Source: Hemileia vastatrix (Eukaryota; Basidiomycota; Pucciniomycetes; Pucciniales; Zaghouaniaceae). From it: a stretch of DNA of 64,000 nt. Location: the NCBI GenBank assembly GCA_030280995.1, contig JASXTE010000008.1:1289501-1353500 (forward strand), read 5' to 3'. The notes beneath the pieces were generated by a model. It saw nothing but the letters and a program-made list of their open reading frames with translations. It did not search any database and was not told the origin of the DNA. The translations under genes and the position numbers were made by a program. Below, piece after piece: positions 47,938-58,889 of the stretch (position 1 is the stretch's first letter; each line of letters opens with the position of its first letter).

Positions 47938-48786
47938 CCAAAACCTTAGAACTCTTTTTTATTTTTCTCTTCTCTTCTCTTTTTTCTCTCTCTTTTCTCT
48001 TCTTTTCTTAAAATTCCAAAACTTCTTCTCTTCAAAAAATCCTTACTCTGTTTTCTCTTTTTCTTTCTTCTTTTCAAAAGTTTTTTCAACCTTCTTTAAA
48101 AAAATAAATAAATAAAATAGAATAAAATAAAATAAAATATAAAATAATAAATATAAAATCTTAAAATCATTAGAATAAAATCTTAAAAAATCAATAATTC
48201 CTTTAGTTTTCTTTCTTTTCTCTTTTCAAACTTTTTTTCTTTTCCCTTATTTCTTTTTCTTTGAACTATCAATTTTTTCATGAACTCAATACAACAATCT
48301 TTCTCAAAATTCACTTCAACCTTTAATCTCTCTTTTAAAATTCTTCAAAAAAATTACTTCTTTCTTTCAAATTCTTTTTTCAAAACTATATTTTTTTTTC
48401 TTCTTTCTTTTCAAATAACCAAAATTCCTCAAAAACTTCAATAAATAAACTTTCACAAATAAAATTTTTTTTCTCTCATTAAATTTTCATTTCAAAAGAA
48501 ATCGTTTCAATCAACTATTTTTTTCTCTTCTTACTTGAATTTTTTCTTTTTCAAACTTAAACTAAAATTTCCTCAAACATTCTTTTTTTTTCTTTTTCAA
48601 AATCTTATAAAATATATATTAAAATTTCAATTAAAACAAAAAAATAAAATAAATACACAAATTGCTTTCTATTTTTCCTTTTTCCTTCCTTTCTTTTTTT
48701 TTTCTCTTTCCATTTCAAATTTTCTCCTGTATTTTTTCCCGAATCAATTTCTTCATTTTTTCCAAAACCACCCTTATTTCCTTCCT
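47938..48786. other. polypyrimidine-rich spacer
   Basis: About 850 bp of almost pure T/C runs on the plus strand (TTTTCTCTTCTCTTC type), with an A-rich patch at 48100-48180. No coding potential. It lies between the converging ends of pol and the antisense gene, so it may carry 3' ends of both transcripts. Confidence 0.6.
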
Positions 48787-49679
48787 TCATTTCTCAAATA
48801 CCTCCTCCTCTCCTACCGTTACCACTTCTCTAATCTCCAGTAATTCTTCTGCCACATCAAAGGAGGCAGCATCAACAATCTTGTCAATCTCATCACTTAA
48901 ATTTTTGATGAATCGAGCTTGTCGACCCTGCCAAGGTTTCTTTGACCATACCTGGTCAAGGGTTTCCTCGTTATCCTCCCTCGAATCAACCACCAGTTGA
49001 CTTGCCTCAATTGGAAGCGATGGCTCAGCTTCCACAATTGGAGCTTCCGCAATGACATCTGAATTCTAAAAACATACGGTCATCAGTAATAAAATTTTTG
49101 AAATAAATAAAAAAAAAGCCGACTTACTTCAAAAAATGGGTCAGCCTCTAAAAATAACTTTGGGGTGACCTCCACTGTCACTTCCTTCTCCTCTTCATCA
49201 TCTTCGATGACCATCTGCCACTTCTTCAGTGTCCACCTTGAGATGGGGACTTCATCCTCATCCTCTTCATCCAATTCATCTACCTCCTCTTCCACCCCTC
49301 GTCTTTTACCTGTGGCCTGGGTTACCCATTCTGCCACGGTATCCTCAACCTCCTCCTAAACCTCTTCCACTGACCAATTGTCCCCAACTGACATGTCCCA
49401 GATGTCTTTGACCACCTCTTTGGTCTTTGGGATTACCCAGTATTTAGTTTTGGTAAACTGTCGTTCAATGTCCGCGTTTTTTGATAGGGCATCACATGTC
49501 ACCCGTCTCCAGTGGCAAAACTTGCATTTCTGGCAAGGAACTCATGTAGCTGTGCTTTTGAAGCAAAAATATTCCATCAATTTGCAGGCCATGCAGGCTT
49601 GGAAGTATTGCCGGGTAACAATTCCACCATCCACTTTGGGGTGTGGAGGCATGGGAGTTGGGGTAGGACAAGTTGACAT
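48787..49679 (-). pseudogene. antisense gene in chromovirus: Zn2Cys6-like, acidic protein
   Basis: Minus strand, ATG 49679, exon 1 49679-49128, intron 49127-49066 (GTAAGT..TAG), exon 2 49065-48787; 276 codons with two in-frame stops (TGA 49544-49542, TAG 49358-49356). Residues 30-63 have Cys spaced C-x2-C-x6-C-x12-C-x2-C-x6-C (CMAC...C...CKFC...C), the spacing of the fungal Zn(II)2Cys6 cluster, although the usual basic residues after the second Cys are missing; one extra Cys lies in the linker. Next come TKTKYWVIPK, a very acidic stretch (VDELDEEDEDEV, 12 residues) and an acidic C-terminus. A TATA box sits 80 bp upstream, next to the 3' LTR. The stop at 49542 may be another CGA-to-TGA change. 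I know no named family; a DNA-binding regulator is inference. Confidence 0.6.
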
Positions 49680-49760
49680 AATAAATAGAAAATAAATAAA
49701 GAAAAAGAGTTGAGAGAAAGTATTGTGGGAAGAATATGTCTCACACTCAAAGGAGCTTGC

Positions 49761-49768
49761 CTTTTATA
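49761..49768 (-). promoter_or_regulatory. TATA box for the antisense gene
   Basis: Minus strand TATAAAAG about 82 bp upstream of ATG 49679 and only 22 bp inside the 3' LTR boundary at 49791. Nothing else TATA-like lies closer. Confidence 0.5.
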
Positions 49769-49790
49769 CCTGGGCATCTGGCACACTCCA

Positions 49791-50576
49791 TGTGACACTT
49801 GAGGCAAAAGCAGCTCATTAAATCAATAATAAAGAGGTCTAAATCCATACTCAAAGTGTAGAAAACAATTCTACATAGCAACTGCAACTTTCCTTTGTGT
49901 ACTCACTATTCAACCGCGCTAGTCTAAACTTTAAATCTAAATTAGTCAATCTTTCAATAGTGTGTTTAGTCTTTTCTTCGATAAGTGACACACAGCGCAA
50001 TAGTTAAAGTAATATTCTGCTAAAAGGTTTATTAAGTATCTGTGGGTTATTAACAGGGGTAGTGAGCATGGACGGGATGGTTAGTGGAGGATTAAAGGGT
50101 TAACAGATGTTAGTGAGGAGGGTCCAGGTGTAACAGGTGTATTTTTTGTAGGTCTGTGGAGTGCAGAATGATGGATGGATATGAGGTCAATGCGAGGAGG
50201 GGTAATGGATATAAAAGGGGTTGGATTGTGGTTTGATATTTCTTTAGAATTACATTATAAAACATATATATAGTTAATAGTGGTAAAGCTTCAGGTTAAA
50301 TCATTATTATTGTACATTTCCTTATTTTTCTCAGTAATCATTTCTAAAACTTAAATCTTTGATTATTGAGTTTCCAACCCTTTGTGAGATCTTAAGAATA
50401 TTAATATTACCTTTAAAATATATTAGAATTCTTATTGAACATATCTCAAATCAGTAGCTCTTCCTTTGAGTCATCTTCAAATCACTTCCTCAAACATTTC
50501 CTCTGTGCTTCAAAGAAGTTTCTAAACTACTCTCTTCATCTCACTTCCAGGAACACCCTCAACCTTGTGCATAGGT
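49791..50576 (+). repeat. 3' LTR of the second chromovirus
   Basis: 786 bp, TGTGACAC at the start; ends GTGCATAGGT before the duplication CGTCT. TATA box ATATAAAAGGGG near 50209. No good purine tract precedes it, unlike the other Ty3 elements. Confidence 0.88.
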
Positions 50577-50581
50577 CGTCT

Positions 50582-52091
50582 GGTGACACTGAGACAGGAA
50601 ATACAATACAGAGATTTGAGTGTAACAGGACTGTCTTTAATCACTGAGTTTATGCATGCTTGATCATTTAGATCAAGGTAGGTAGGAATACCATACACAA
50701 CAATGGAAAAAGTAGGAGGTTTGAAAATCATACCTTGAGGAATACAGTCTTGCCAAATATTGGTAAGTAAAGGGAGTTCCTCATTTGAAGCAGGAATAAT
50801 TTTCAGGTCATTTGATCTGTGTTGCATGACCCCTTTGAGTTGTACTGGAGAGTTAGTTTTTGAGTTGATGATCTTTTTGGCAGAGATTCTGTTGTTGATG
50901 AAGGAGAGGAGATTAGGGTTAGTGAGGTCCTTGAAGACTGGGGAAGCTTGGTCAGATTGTTTAATGGTAAAAGAGGGTAGGCTAGGGCATGGTTGAGGAG
51001 GATGGGGAAAAGTGGGTTGTGGAGGGAGACCCATAGCTGCAGCTTGCACAAAAGATGGTTTTGTGGGAGGGGCAGTGTTTGAGGGGGGAGGAGAAGGAGC
51101 ATTCTTGGCAGGAGACAAGCAACAATTTCATCCAATTTGTTTTCAAAAGGTTTCATGTATGGAAGGGGAGAATTGGGAGGAGACTGGTGGAAGGATGATG
51201 GTGAGGCCAGGGGGGTGAGAGCCATGGCAAGAGCATGGATGTCAGCAATAGTGGCTGTATAGACATTAATTCTTGAGCCCTTTCCTGGAGGATCTCAAAT
51301 GGTGCCTAGTAAGTTGTTAAGACAAGATACTAGGGCAGAGGGATCTTGATTGTGTTCAAGACCCACCAACCAAATAATGTGGGCTGCAGGGGAATTTGGG
51401 TCAACTGAGGAGGGGAGAGAAACTTGTGGAGCAGAATTGGTAACAAAGCTGGCAAATGGGTTTGGGTTGTGGATGGACTCATTTAAGGAGCCACTTGGGG
51501 GTCCTGGGACAGGTCTGAGAGGGAGGGGGATGGGGTGGAAATGGTGCTACCTTCCAAAGGAGGGCCCTGGGAGGGGAGGGTAGGTGGAAACAGCTCTGGG
51601 TGAGCTTCCCTGGCTTCCTCCATTGAATTTATGGGGCTTGAGGGGCACCTAATAGAAGGGGATGAGTAAAACCTCTTCTTGGTAGCAGGGTACTTGGTAG
51701 GGGGAGGGAGCTTGGTAGATAATATTGGGGTTGAAGAGAGGAGGAGGAAGAGATTTGAGGGGAGAGAGGGGAGAGAGGGGAGAGAGGGGAGAGAGGGGAG
51801 AGAGGGGAGAGAGGGGGGGGAGGAGGGAGAGACTTGTGGTGAGAAGGAAGGCTTGCTCATGGTCACCTCTGGGAGGGGATCCTGAACTGGAGAGTGAGGA
51901 GTAGGAGGGAAGGAGGCTGAAGGGCGTAGTGGGGGGGACTCTTTGACCAGCGGAGGGGGATCAGGAAGAGTGGGGGCAGGCGGATTAGATGGAGACGCGT
52001 TGATCGCGTCAGGCGCGTCAACAAGCATGTAGTGGTTCTGGTCAGAATCCATCCGGTTGTTAGGTGATGTGTGAAAGTACCAATCCATCAA
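50582..52091 (-). pseudogene. LINE ORF1 N-terminal and central part
   Basis: ATG 52091 gives a Pro/Ser-rich N-terminal domain with SLP repeats. A frame change near 51483 leads into LNESIHNPNPFASF, GLEHNQDPSALVSCLNNLLG, a TGA (expected CGA in TI-R-DPPGKG), and NKLDEIVACL. A second shift near 51110 leads to SPAKNAPSPPP, KPSFVQAAAMGLP, RSNDLKIIPAS, FSIVVYGIPTYLDLND and SLYCISCLSVTR. FVQAAA and the later RNA-binding block are typical of LINE ORF1 (gag-like) proteins in basidiomycetes. Interrupted at 50581 by the chromovirus. Confidence 0.78.
51757..51825. repeat. 9-bp minisatellite inside LINE ORF1
   Basis: About seven copies of GGGGAGAGA. The unit is a multiple of three, so on the minus strand it codes Ser-Leu-Pro repeats and keeps the frame. 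Confidence 0.85.
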
Positions 52092-52822
52092 TACCCTTTA
52101 GCATGACAAAAAAGATTAACAGAATGTCAATTTAACGAGCAAGAAAAAAAAATGTTCATTTCTTTTTTAAATCTGTCTTGATTTCAACTTCTCTTTCTAA
52201 TTATTTTAGTTTCATTTTGCTACAATCACTAGTTTTAAAGTTTAAATATGCAATTTTCAATAAAGTCTAATGCCATGAAACGAATACTCAATATTCTATA
52301 TTTTTAATATGATATTATAAATCTAGGGCTATCAATTGATCGTGTTGAGAAGTTTCAGGTCATTTCATGATTTTGAAGTCAGCCAAAGGTTTGAAAAGCA
52401 ATGAGGTTGTTTACTTTTTATCTCTTGTCGTGGGTCTTCAGTGGTTTCCAAAGTTTACAAAAATAAAAGTTATACCGATTTTTCTCAAAGCATTATCAAA
52501 AACACTCGGATTACTCTCAGATTACTTTCAGGCCACGGAAAAGTTACGGGATCTTAAATCATCATTATTTTTCTTTGGTAGTAGCATTTCAACCTTTCAA
52601 ATGATTAGGGGCATGATTAGAAATAATCTTAACTAAATGGAAGACCCCCATCACTTCTTGCTGTCAAACTGAAAATTTGCACCCGTTTCTCTGTTCCTCC
52701 GAAGACTTATACTAATTGATTCTATGATTTTTACATCGTAATATCATATATTAACCACCCCTCATTTACATGGAAGAAGTATTGTTGTCTATTACTTGCT
52801 CTCCAGAACATGTTTCAATTTT
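52092..52822. other. no gene seen (LINE 5' end to GH5 copy B)
   Basis: Presumed LINE 5' UTR/target DNA on the left and 3' flank of the glucanase gene on the right. The short open frame at 52367-52636 has no recognisable motif. Confidence 0.4.
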
Positions 52823-55015
52823 CTATTCGCATAGATTCTGGTGCCTATAATTAGCAATATTCGAAGGGATCCATCCGCCCTATTGCATGATTTTGAAAAT
52901 AAATCCTTCATCAGCAAACCAGAAAACATGAAAATTGAAAATTTAACGAGAAGAATCATAGAAAACCGTCAAATACCTTTACACCAGCATCATAACTCCA
53001 GTCATCAGCGTTCTCCGCCTTGAACGCCCACATGAACCAGCCCGAACCCGTTTCAGCCATGGCTGTTCAGTAATACGAAGTAAATGTTAGCATAACTCAA
53101 CGCATAGCTTGGCTCCATCATCTTTATGGCAAAAGAAGTGCACTCAACCTGTCTGGACATCAAAAAACATAGCCAATTGGCGTTTATACTCGGAAGAAAA
53201 AGTAGAACTTGATCCAGTCTTTCCAGCACATGATCCGATACGTGTGGAGTTACGGAAAGTACCTTCATAACGGTTGCCAATACCTTGCCTGAAAATTAGA
53301 TTTTTTAGTTTGGTCATCAACTGAAGTGTAAGAGAAACAAAAAATCCACTAGAGAAATAAGTCGAAAATGGATATGCTCACCCATTCAGTCGTGGTGCAC
53401 AATCTGTAGGGGCGGGAGTAAACTCTCCTACCACGGTCATCATATATGATTGACTTTGACGAATCAAGGGAATCAAATCACAATAGTGCTTTATCCGAGC
53501 ACTATCATTCATAGTGATTTGTTCATTCACAAACATAGTATATACATGTGTATCCAAGACGACTTTTTCATAATGAGGAGGTCGAAAAGTGTTTTGCCAA
53601 TATGACAAAGGTTGATAACTATCATGGATGGTATACAAAAAATTAGATGGTGGAGATCGAGAGCCATGTGGGTTTCTAACAATATTGTATCCATCTTTAA
53701 TGGAAGTTGATCAATTTTCATCGGTATTTTAACCAAAACAAATTTTAGAATACAAACCTATAAAATATTGTTTAGCCGTCTGTAAAAGATTTCCCCCATC
53801 CCCGATATAGCCAGCAGGTTCATTAAGAGCATGGATTGCGACTACAGTGCAATCTAAAGCAATCAATCAAAAATAAATATTCAACTCATTAAATATAAAA
53901 ATAATTGTAACAAAGCATAAAAATTGAAGTTTTAGTCTCATGGACATCATAGCACACTCACAATATTCAGGCTTTGAGAATTCGGCTGCCAACTGAGCCA
54001 AAAAATCCTTTGTACGTTCGACATTTCTAGGATTCTCAGCCCATTTTACAGCACCTCTCCGACCCGAGTTATCTGCATGATATTTTGATCGAGTATTATT
54101 AGTCAGAGAACCCGACATAGTCAATTTTCATTCCAGCCTACCATATCCATTCTGCGATCCTGGTGCGCCATGCTACCAGACAAAAATAATATTATCAGTC
54201 AATAGGGATTGTTAACTCAGATCTAATTTAAAACTCACAACATCTATCATAACCAAGAGCCCGTGGTTTTTTGCCCATTTAGCGGCTAGTTTCAAGTACT
54301 AGTAGCAATGTGGGTCAGATGTTTGAGTTTGATGTGAGCATTAATGGCCACTCAACTGGAAATTGGCCTTGAACATATGGCTCTCCCTCAGAAATGTCCA
54401 GCGCCCAGTATCCTGAAATGCAGATTCAACCAGTGAGAGCAATCTATCAGTCAATCAGTACCCTTTAACAAGATTTTCGCCAGGGATACATAGGGAGTGA
54501 AGGTTAATTTCTTCCACACACCAATTGGGATACGAATATGGTTCAGTCCATACGATTTGGCGCGCGCAAAGTCAGCTTCCGTGTAAAAAGTGTCCCAATG
54601 TGCCTTCATACGCCTAGTCGCTTCTTCCCGTCTGTTACCCACCGAGTATCATTCAGCCCCACTCTTTCATGTTGTAAGCATTTTCCACCACATGAGTTAC
54701 TGACCCAAGATACTGACCAAACGTCCATTCATCTACAATGTTAGGATTTCCCGTGTCATAGAGTGAAGGTGTTATCCACGGCTCACTGACCTGAGAACCC
54801 AAATCAATGACTGTCAGAATCACACTTGTCCAATCATTTGATCTATCCAGTCTCACCAGCCAGCCCCCAAAGTTTACTCCACGTATCTTGTTTTGGGCAT
54901 AATCAAAGCACTCAGTTCTTGCCAAGCCATTTTTTGATACATTGGTGTAAGTTTTACCGGCTAAGCAGGTGCCAATGATAGCCAGAAACATCCAAGGTTT
55001 GTAAGGTGACACCAT
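52823..55015 (-). CDS. secreted GH5 exo-beta-1,3-glucanase (copy B), 12 exons
   Basis: Paralogue of 16705-18907 with the same 12-exon structure. Exons on the minus strand: 55015-54857, 54790-54705, 54631-54522, 54412-54357, 54298-54239, 54172-54142, 54072-53962, 53853-53758, 53694-53382, 53288-53149, 53062-52977, 52879-52823. The joined frame is open (434 aa). Signal peptide MVSPYKPWMFLAIIGTCLAG; GVNFGGWL; EPWITPSLYD; RIPIGYW; HGAPGSQNGYDNSG; ALNEP with acid/base Glu216; HDSYQP; VGEFTPAPTDC with nucleophile Glu327; AENADDWSY; GGWIP end. Intron 1 is also open in frame, so naive ORF calling reads through it; the family alignment (GGWL joined to VSEPW) shows it is spliced. Exons 3-7 and their introns are nearly identical to copy A, the two ends are not. 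Confidence 0.92.
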
Positions 55016-56628
55016 TTGATGAATTGTAGCTCAAAATTTAAATTAAATGACCGGGGAAGAAAATATGTTTATGGCTGAATGAATAACGTGGACTAAAGAT
55101 GAAACACAAAGTTGAAAGGTAGTAAGAATAGTGATATATGAAAAAAGGGAATGATATTCCAGTTTTTAACGGGGAGATTGAGGAATAAAATAATAACCTA
55201 AGGACTTAAATGTGCGTATTTGTTAATTGCTGGTATCAATCGGATTACTTGGCTGGGTACCTGGGTAACTGTCCAGTTAGTCCTTTTCAATTTATGTCCA
55301 CAGCGTGATTCAGCTTCTAAATTTCAGGACAAGAAAAGTTAGAAAATGTAGCTGTTACGGAGGTTAGTTGAGCGAGAATTTTAAAAAGTTTACTTTATGA
55401 AAGCGATCAATGAAAAATAAAATAAAGATAAAAAAAAGCAAAGTATAATGTCAATTGTCGAAAAAGTGTATACCGGTTCGCTCCGTAAGCTGAAAAATAA
55501 TTCTAGAAGGGAAAACAAAAAAATGGGCATAACAAAAAATCTATAGAATATTTTATTACCCTAGTGGAAGAATTCCTTGAGTTCTGATTGCTTATTCTTC
55601 GTGATAACTTGAGTAGACCGACGTAATTCTTTTTGATTAGCAAATTGTATGCCTTTCTATTTAACCAATTATTCTTTTAGATAGGATGGCTTTCAACTAG
55701 CAGGCTACGAAAGGAATCAAGTCTTAGGCCAAATGTGGCTGCAACAGTATCAAGTATATATATATATATATATTCATCTCCGCATTTCTCGAACCGAAGA
55801 GGGTTGAAACAGAAAAACAATCCACGTCTAGCAGAAAATCACAATACGCATCAGCTCCTTAAGCATGCCTCACTTCTTTCATTTTCGCTTCTAAGTTTCG
55901 CCTTGCAACTCAAAGAACGTGAGTGATAGGGCAGAGCTGTAATGGCTCAGTTACTTGTTGGAAGAGTCTTCGTATTTGGTGAATGGGAAAATCTCACCAG
56001 TTCTTTTCCCGCTTAACATTCTTGGCACCTCCAATCACATGTTTCACTATATGTTTCTTTTCTTCCTTCTCCTTTTTGGTTGCATGGTTAACTCTTAGTT
56101 ACCTTTTCTTACTGGTTATCTTTGTTTCCTTTTTCTACATACTCCACAAAAGACATCTTATCTCACCCGCGCTCTATACATCTCATACTTCAGGCTACTT
56201 GAACATCTAACCGTTGCCATCTCACAAAGACACTCACATTTCATGGCGCTGCTACACATTGAGTGTCTTTTTCTTGTTTATAATAATCGCCAGATTAAAA
56301 CGACCCTTAGTGAATAATACCCCTAACCTGTCTGAGAAGCTGTGTTGCCAATTTGTTTAGCTCAGCGTTTGAGGAGCGAACATGCATTTACTGGTTGCAA
56401 CTTGGAATATTGCCACATGTATATTGGGGATGAGCCAATACTGGGAAGTATCTTCCAAAATACAAGAGCTTATAGAAGATGCACGTGCAAGCCGAACAGC
56501 GTCTACTACCATTTCGATAAACTCACTCTCACAGCGTTCAAACGATGGAAGATGACTTGAAATCTCCCTTTACGGGTTTGAGCTCTGTTTTAAAGTACCC
56601 CTTGGCTTAACGAGTTTTTGTGAGTTTT
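55016..56628. other. upstream region of GH5 copy B; no gene recognised
   Basis: Probably the promoter region of the glucanase gene. A (TA)n run lies at 55754-55772. Plus-strand open frames at 55735-55926, 55983-56210 and 56342-56560 lack recognisable motifs. Base composition is less AT-rich than in the transposons, as expected for unique host DNA. Confidence 0.45.
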
Positions 56629-56692
56629 ATCCACTACGCACCAAGTAAGATATCTCTGATGGGGATATCCAACGCAAGTTGGGGATATTTTA

Positions 56693-57021
56693 GGGAGGGA
56701 CATAAGGTCAGAAAAATAAATGTAAGAAAAGTAAGTGCAAGAAAAATTAGTACGAGAAAATTACGTTTAAGAAAAACCATTAGGTACCATAAGAGTTTTT
56801 TTTCAAAATCTTTTCTTAAAAAAATAGGAAAAAATGAAAAATGAAATAAAAAATCATTTTTTAGAGAGAAAAAAATTAAAAAAACAAAATTTCCCATGGT
56901 TGCAAGATATTTTTCTTACACTTATCTTTGTCACATATTTTTTTCGCACATATTTTCCTTACACATATTTTTCTCGCACATATTTTTCTCACACATATTT
57001 TTCTATCCTTATGTCCCTCCC
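56693..57021. mobile_element. TA-flanked MITE (329 bp)
   Basis: GGGAGGGACATAAGG at the left end is mirrored by CCTTATGTCCCTCCC at the right, flanked by TA on both sides (56691-56692, 57022-57023). The interior holds degenerate inverted arms (GTAAGAAAAGTAAGTGCAAG versus repeated CACATATTTTTCTC). TA flanks suggest the Tc1/mariner group. No coding. Confidence 0.75.
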
Positions 57022-57378
57022 TACAATAGGGGGTATCAATGTTGACCGATCCGCAATTAAATTAATTGCGGAAAATAATCTGCATACCCCAATTATCTTC
57101 CGCAATTATTTTTGCTAATAATTGGGTTATTAGACACTTTACGTGTCAATGTTCACCTCTTATCTGACATTTTTATCCTCAATATTTGATAACCACATCT
57201 TGGACAACTTTCTGGATATCCCAGCCTTCTACCTTGCTGCGCACTTCCATTCTCATCCCATCCTGTTCATTCTATCCGCTCAGAATTTCTCCCCATTTCA
57301 TCTATTTGATTCTTCTCCTTTTCATCTCGCTATCTCATCTGCTTGTTTCTGCTCCTTTCCATCTTCATTTATAATAAC

Positions 57379-58776
57379 ATGCCTCGTCATCCTAGATCTT
57401 CTCAAAGGCAGCCATCACCCAGTTGTTCTTCAATTCCCACTACTTCCTCTTTCCCCCGCTCAGCCAAGAAATCAAAGACTGTTCAATTAAAAAAAGATGA
57501 TCATCTCATTCTTATCAACTGGCTGAAAACCAAATCTAACTATGATTCTTGTTTTGGTACTGAGTATGCCACTAAAGTAGGATGGCCCCCCACATCAAAA
57601 GTTAATGGCTATCTTCTAATGGCAAATGAATTACGCAATAAGACCAAGGGAAGGATTGATCTTTTGCCTAAACAGATGTCTGAACGCTTCAAGCATTATC
57701 GAGCAAAATACAAGAAGGCAAAGGCTCTTTCATCTTCCACTGGTTTTGGGGTTACTGACATTGATATAACTAAGGGTATAAAATCCATAGACAATAAACT
57801 TGATTCTTTATGTCCTTACTTTAAAGAGATGGATGCAATTTTTGGAGAGCGAGCCGATGTTAATCCTGTAAACATGTTGGATGGAGAAGATCCTATCTCC
57901 GAACATGATGTCAAAGCAAATCTTTTCCCATCCTCTTCCTCCACTCAAGCCTCCCCTCTTCTAAATTCTACGAATCTAGATAGCTTTGCTATTGATCCTA
58001 TTGGCGATTTAACCCAACCCAATCTAACTCAGGTCTGTTTCTTTTATCTTATCAATTCTATTTTTTTATTTACTTATCTTTTTCTTATTTCTTAAAAGGC
58101 TGATGAACAAACCCAGGATCCTCAATCAACTGAGTCTGAAGCTAGTGACAATGATGAGGAGGAAAATGCTACGTTGAACAAAAAGAGAAGGGCTTCAACT
58201 AGTCTAAATTTCCTCTCCCAAAGAAGACGAAAAAGTGATACTTCATCACAAACACCTTTTTCTTCGATGGAACAGTTTTTAGAGAAACGTGATGCTGGTA
58301 AGTGATATCATACCTCTTATTACTTTACTCTGCTTTTCTTCTACTTTATGTCAATTTTTATTCTCACTCTAGAACAAGTGGAAATCGCTAAAGAGACACT
58401 GAGCTTTGAAAAGAAGAAATACGAGCTCTCTTTAAGGAGGGATGACAGAGTACAAGATTTGGAAGAGAGGAAGTATGAGCTCTCCTTACGGAAGGATGAT
58501 CGGATCCAAGATTTGGAGGAGAAGAAGTTTGAGCTCTCTTTACAGAAGGATGGTAGGGCCCAAGATTTGGAGGAGAAGAAGTTTGAGTTAACTCTTAGTA
58601 TTGAAAAATCCAAAAATAAGGAAAAAACACTCGAGCATCAAAACTTAATGGAACAGATGAAGTATAAGCATGATCTCCAAGAAAGTTCTAAAAAGAAAGA
58701 TTTCTTGATCGAATGCATTAAAGCAAACAAATCTGTTGAAGAAATAGAACGTTTAATGAAATTTTTTGTTGACTAG
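57379..58776 (+). CDS. Myb/SANT-like DNA-binding protein of H2, 3 exons
   Basis: Exons 57379-58032, 58099-58297, 58373-58776; introns of 66 and 75 nt with GT..AG; 418 aa, no stop. Basic Ser/Pro-rich N-terminus, then a helical domain (about residues 35-150) with KKDDHLILINWLKTK, FGTEYATKVGWPPTSKVNG, LMANELRNKTKGR and MSERFKHYRAKYKKAK. It resembles the Myb/trihelix-like partner proteins of PIF/Harbinger elements. After SLCPYFKEMDAIFGERADV comes an acidic linker, then a coiled coil of 18-residue repeats (YELSLRRDDRVQDLEER type, 3.5 copies) and the end LIECIKANKSVEEIERLMKF. In PIF/Harbinger such proteins bind DNA and help import the nuclease; that role is by family. Intact while its neighbours are broken. 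Confidence 0.8.
58416..58600 (+). repeat. 54-bp in-frame tandem repeat in the coiled coil
   Basis: Units built on GAGCTCTCTTTA..GATG..AGA..CAAGATTTGGAGGAGAAG, 3.5 copies of 54 bp, each coding one 18-residue heptad-like block. Contained in exon 3. Confidence 0.85.
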
Positions 58777-58889
58777 TTTCTTTTATTTCTTTCACACTTC
58801 ATGTGTTCATATTTATTTGTACATAAATTTTACAATTATTTTCTGTATTTCTTGAAATATCATATTTTAATGTTAAATATTCTTTTTTT

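Larger units (their letters stand above)
42279..50576 (+). mobile_element. chromovirus-type Ty3/gypsy element with antisense gene, TSD CGCCT/CGTCT
   Basis: 8.3-kb element: 5' LTR 42279-43066, gag 43153-44304, pol 44400-47937 with chromodomain, polypyrimidine-rich spacer, antisense gene 48787-49679, 3' LTR 49791-50576. Flanks are CGCCT (42274-42278) and CGTCT (50577-50581), a 5-bp duplication with one transition. Inserted in a LINE ORF1. Many stops. Confidence 0.92.

Noticed and set aside
48535..49000. Plus-strand Phe/Leu/Ser-rich ORFs
   Set aside because: Pyrimidine-rich composition and antisense shadow of the spliced minus-strand gene.
51679..51885. Plus-strand ORF of Gly/Arg/Glu repeats
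   Set aside because: Shadow of the 9-bp minisatellite in the minus-strand LINE ORF1.
55735..56560. Three short plus-strand ORFs upstream of GH5 copy B
   Set aside because: No signal peptide with plausible mature protein, no family motif, no start context that sets them apart.
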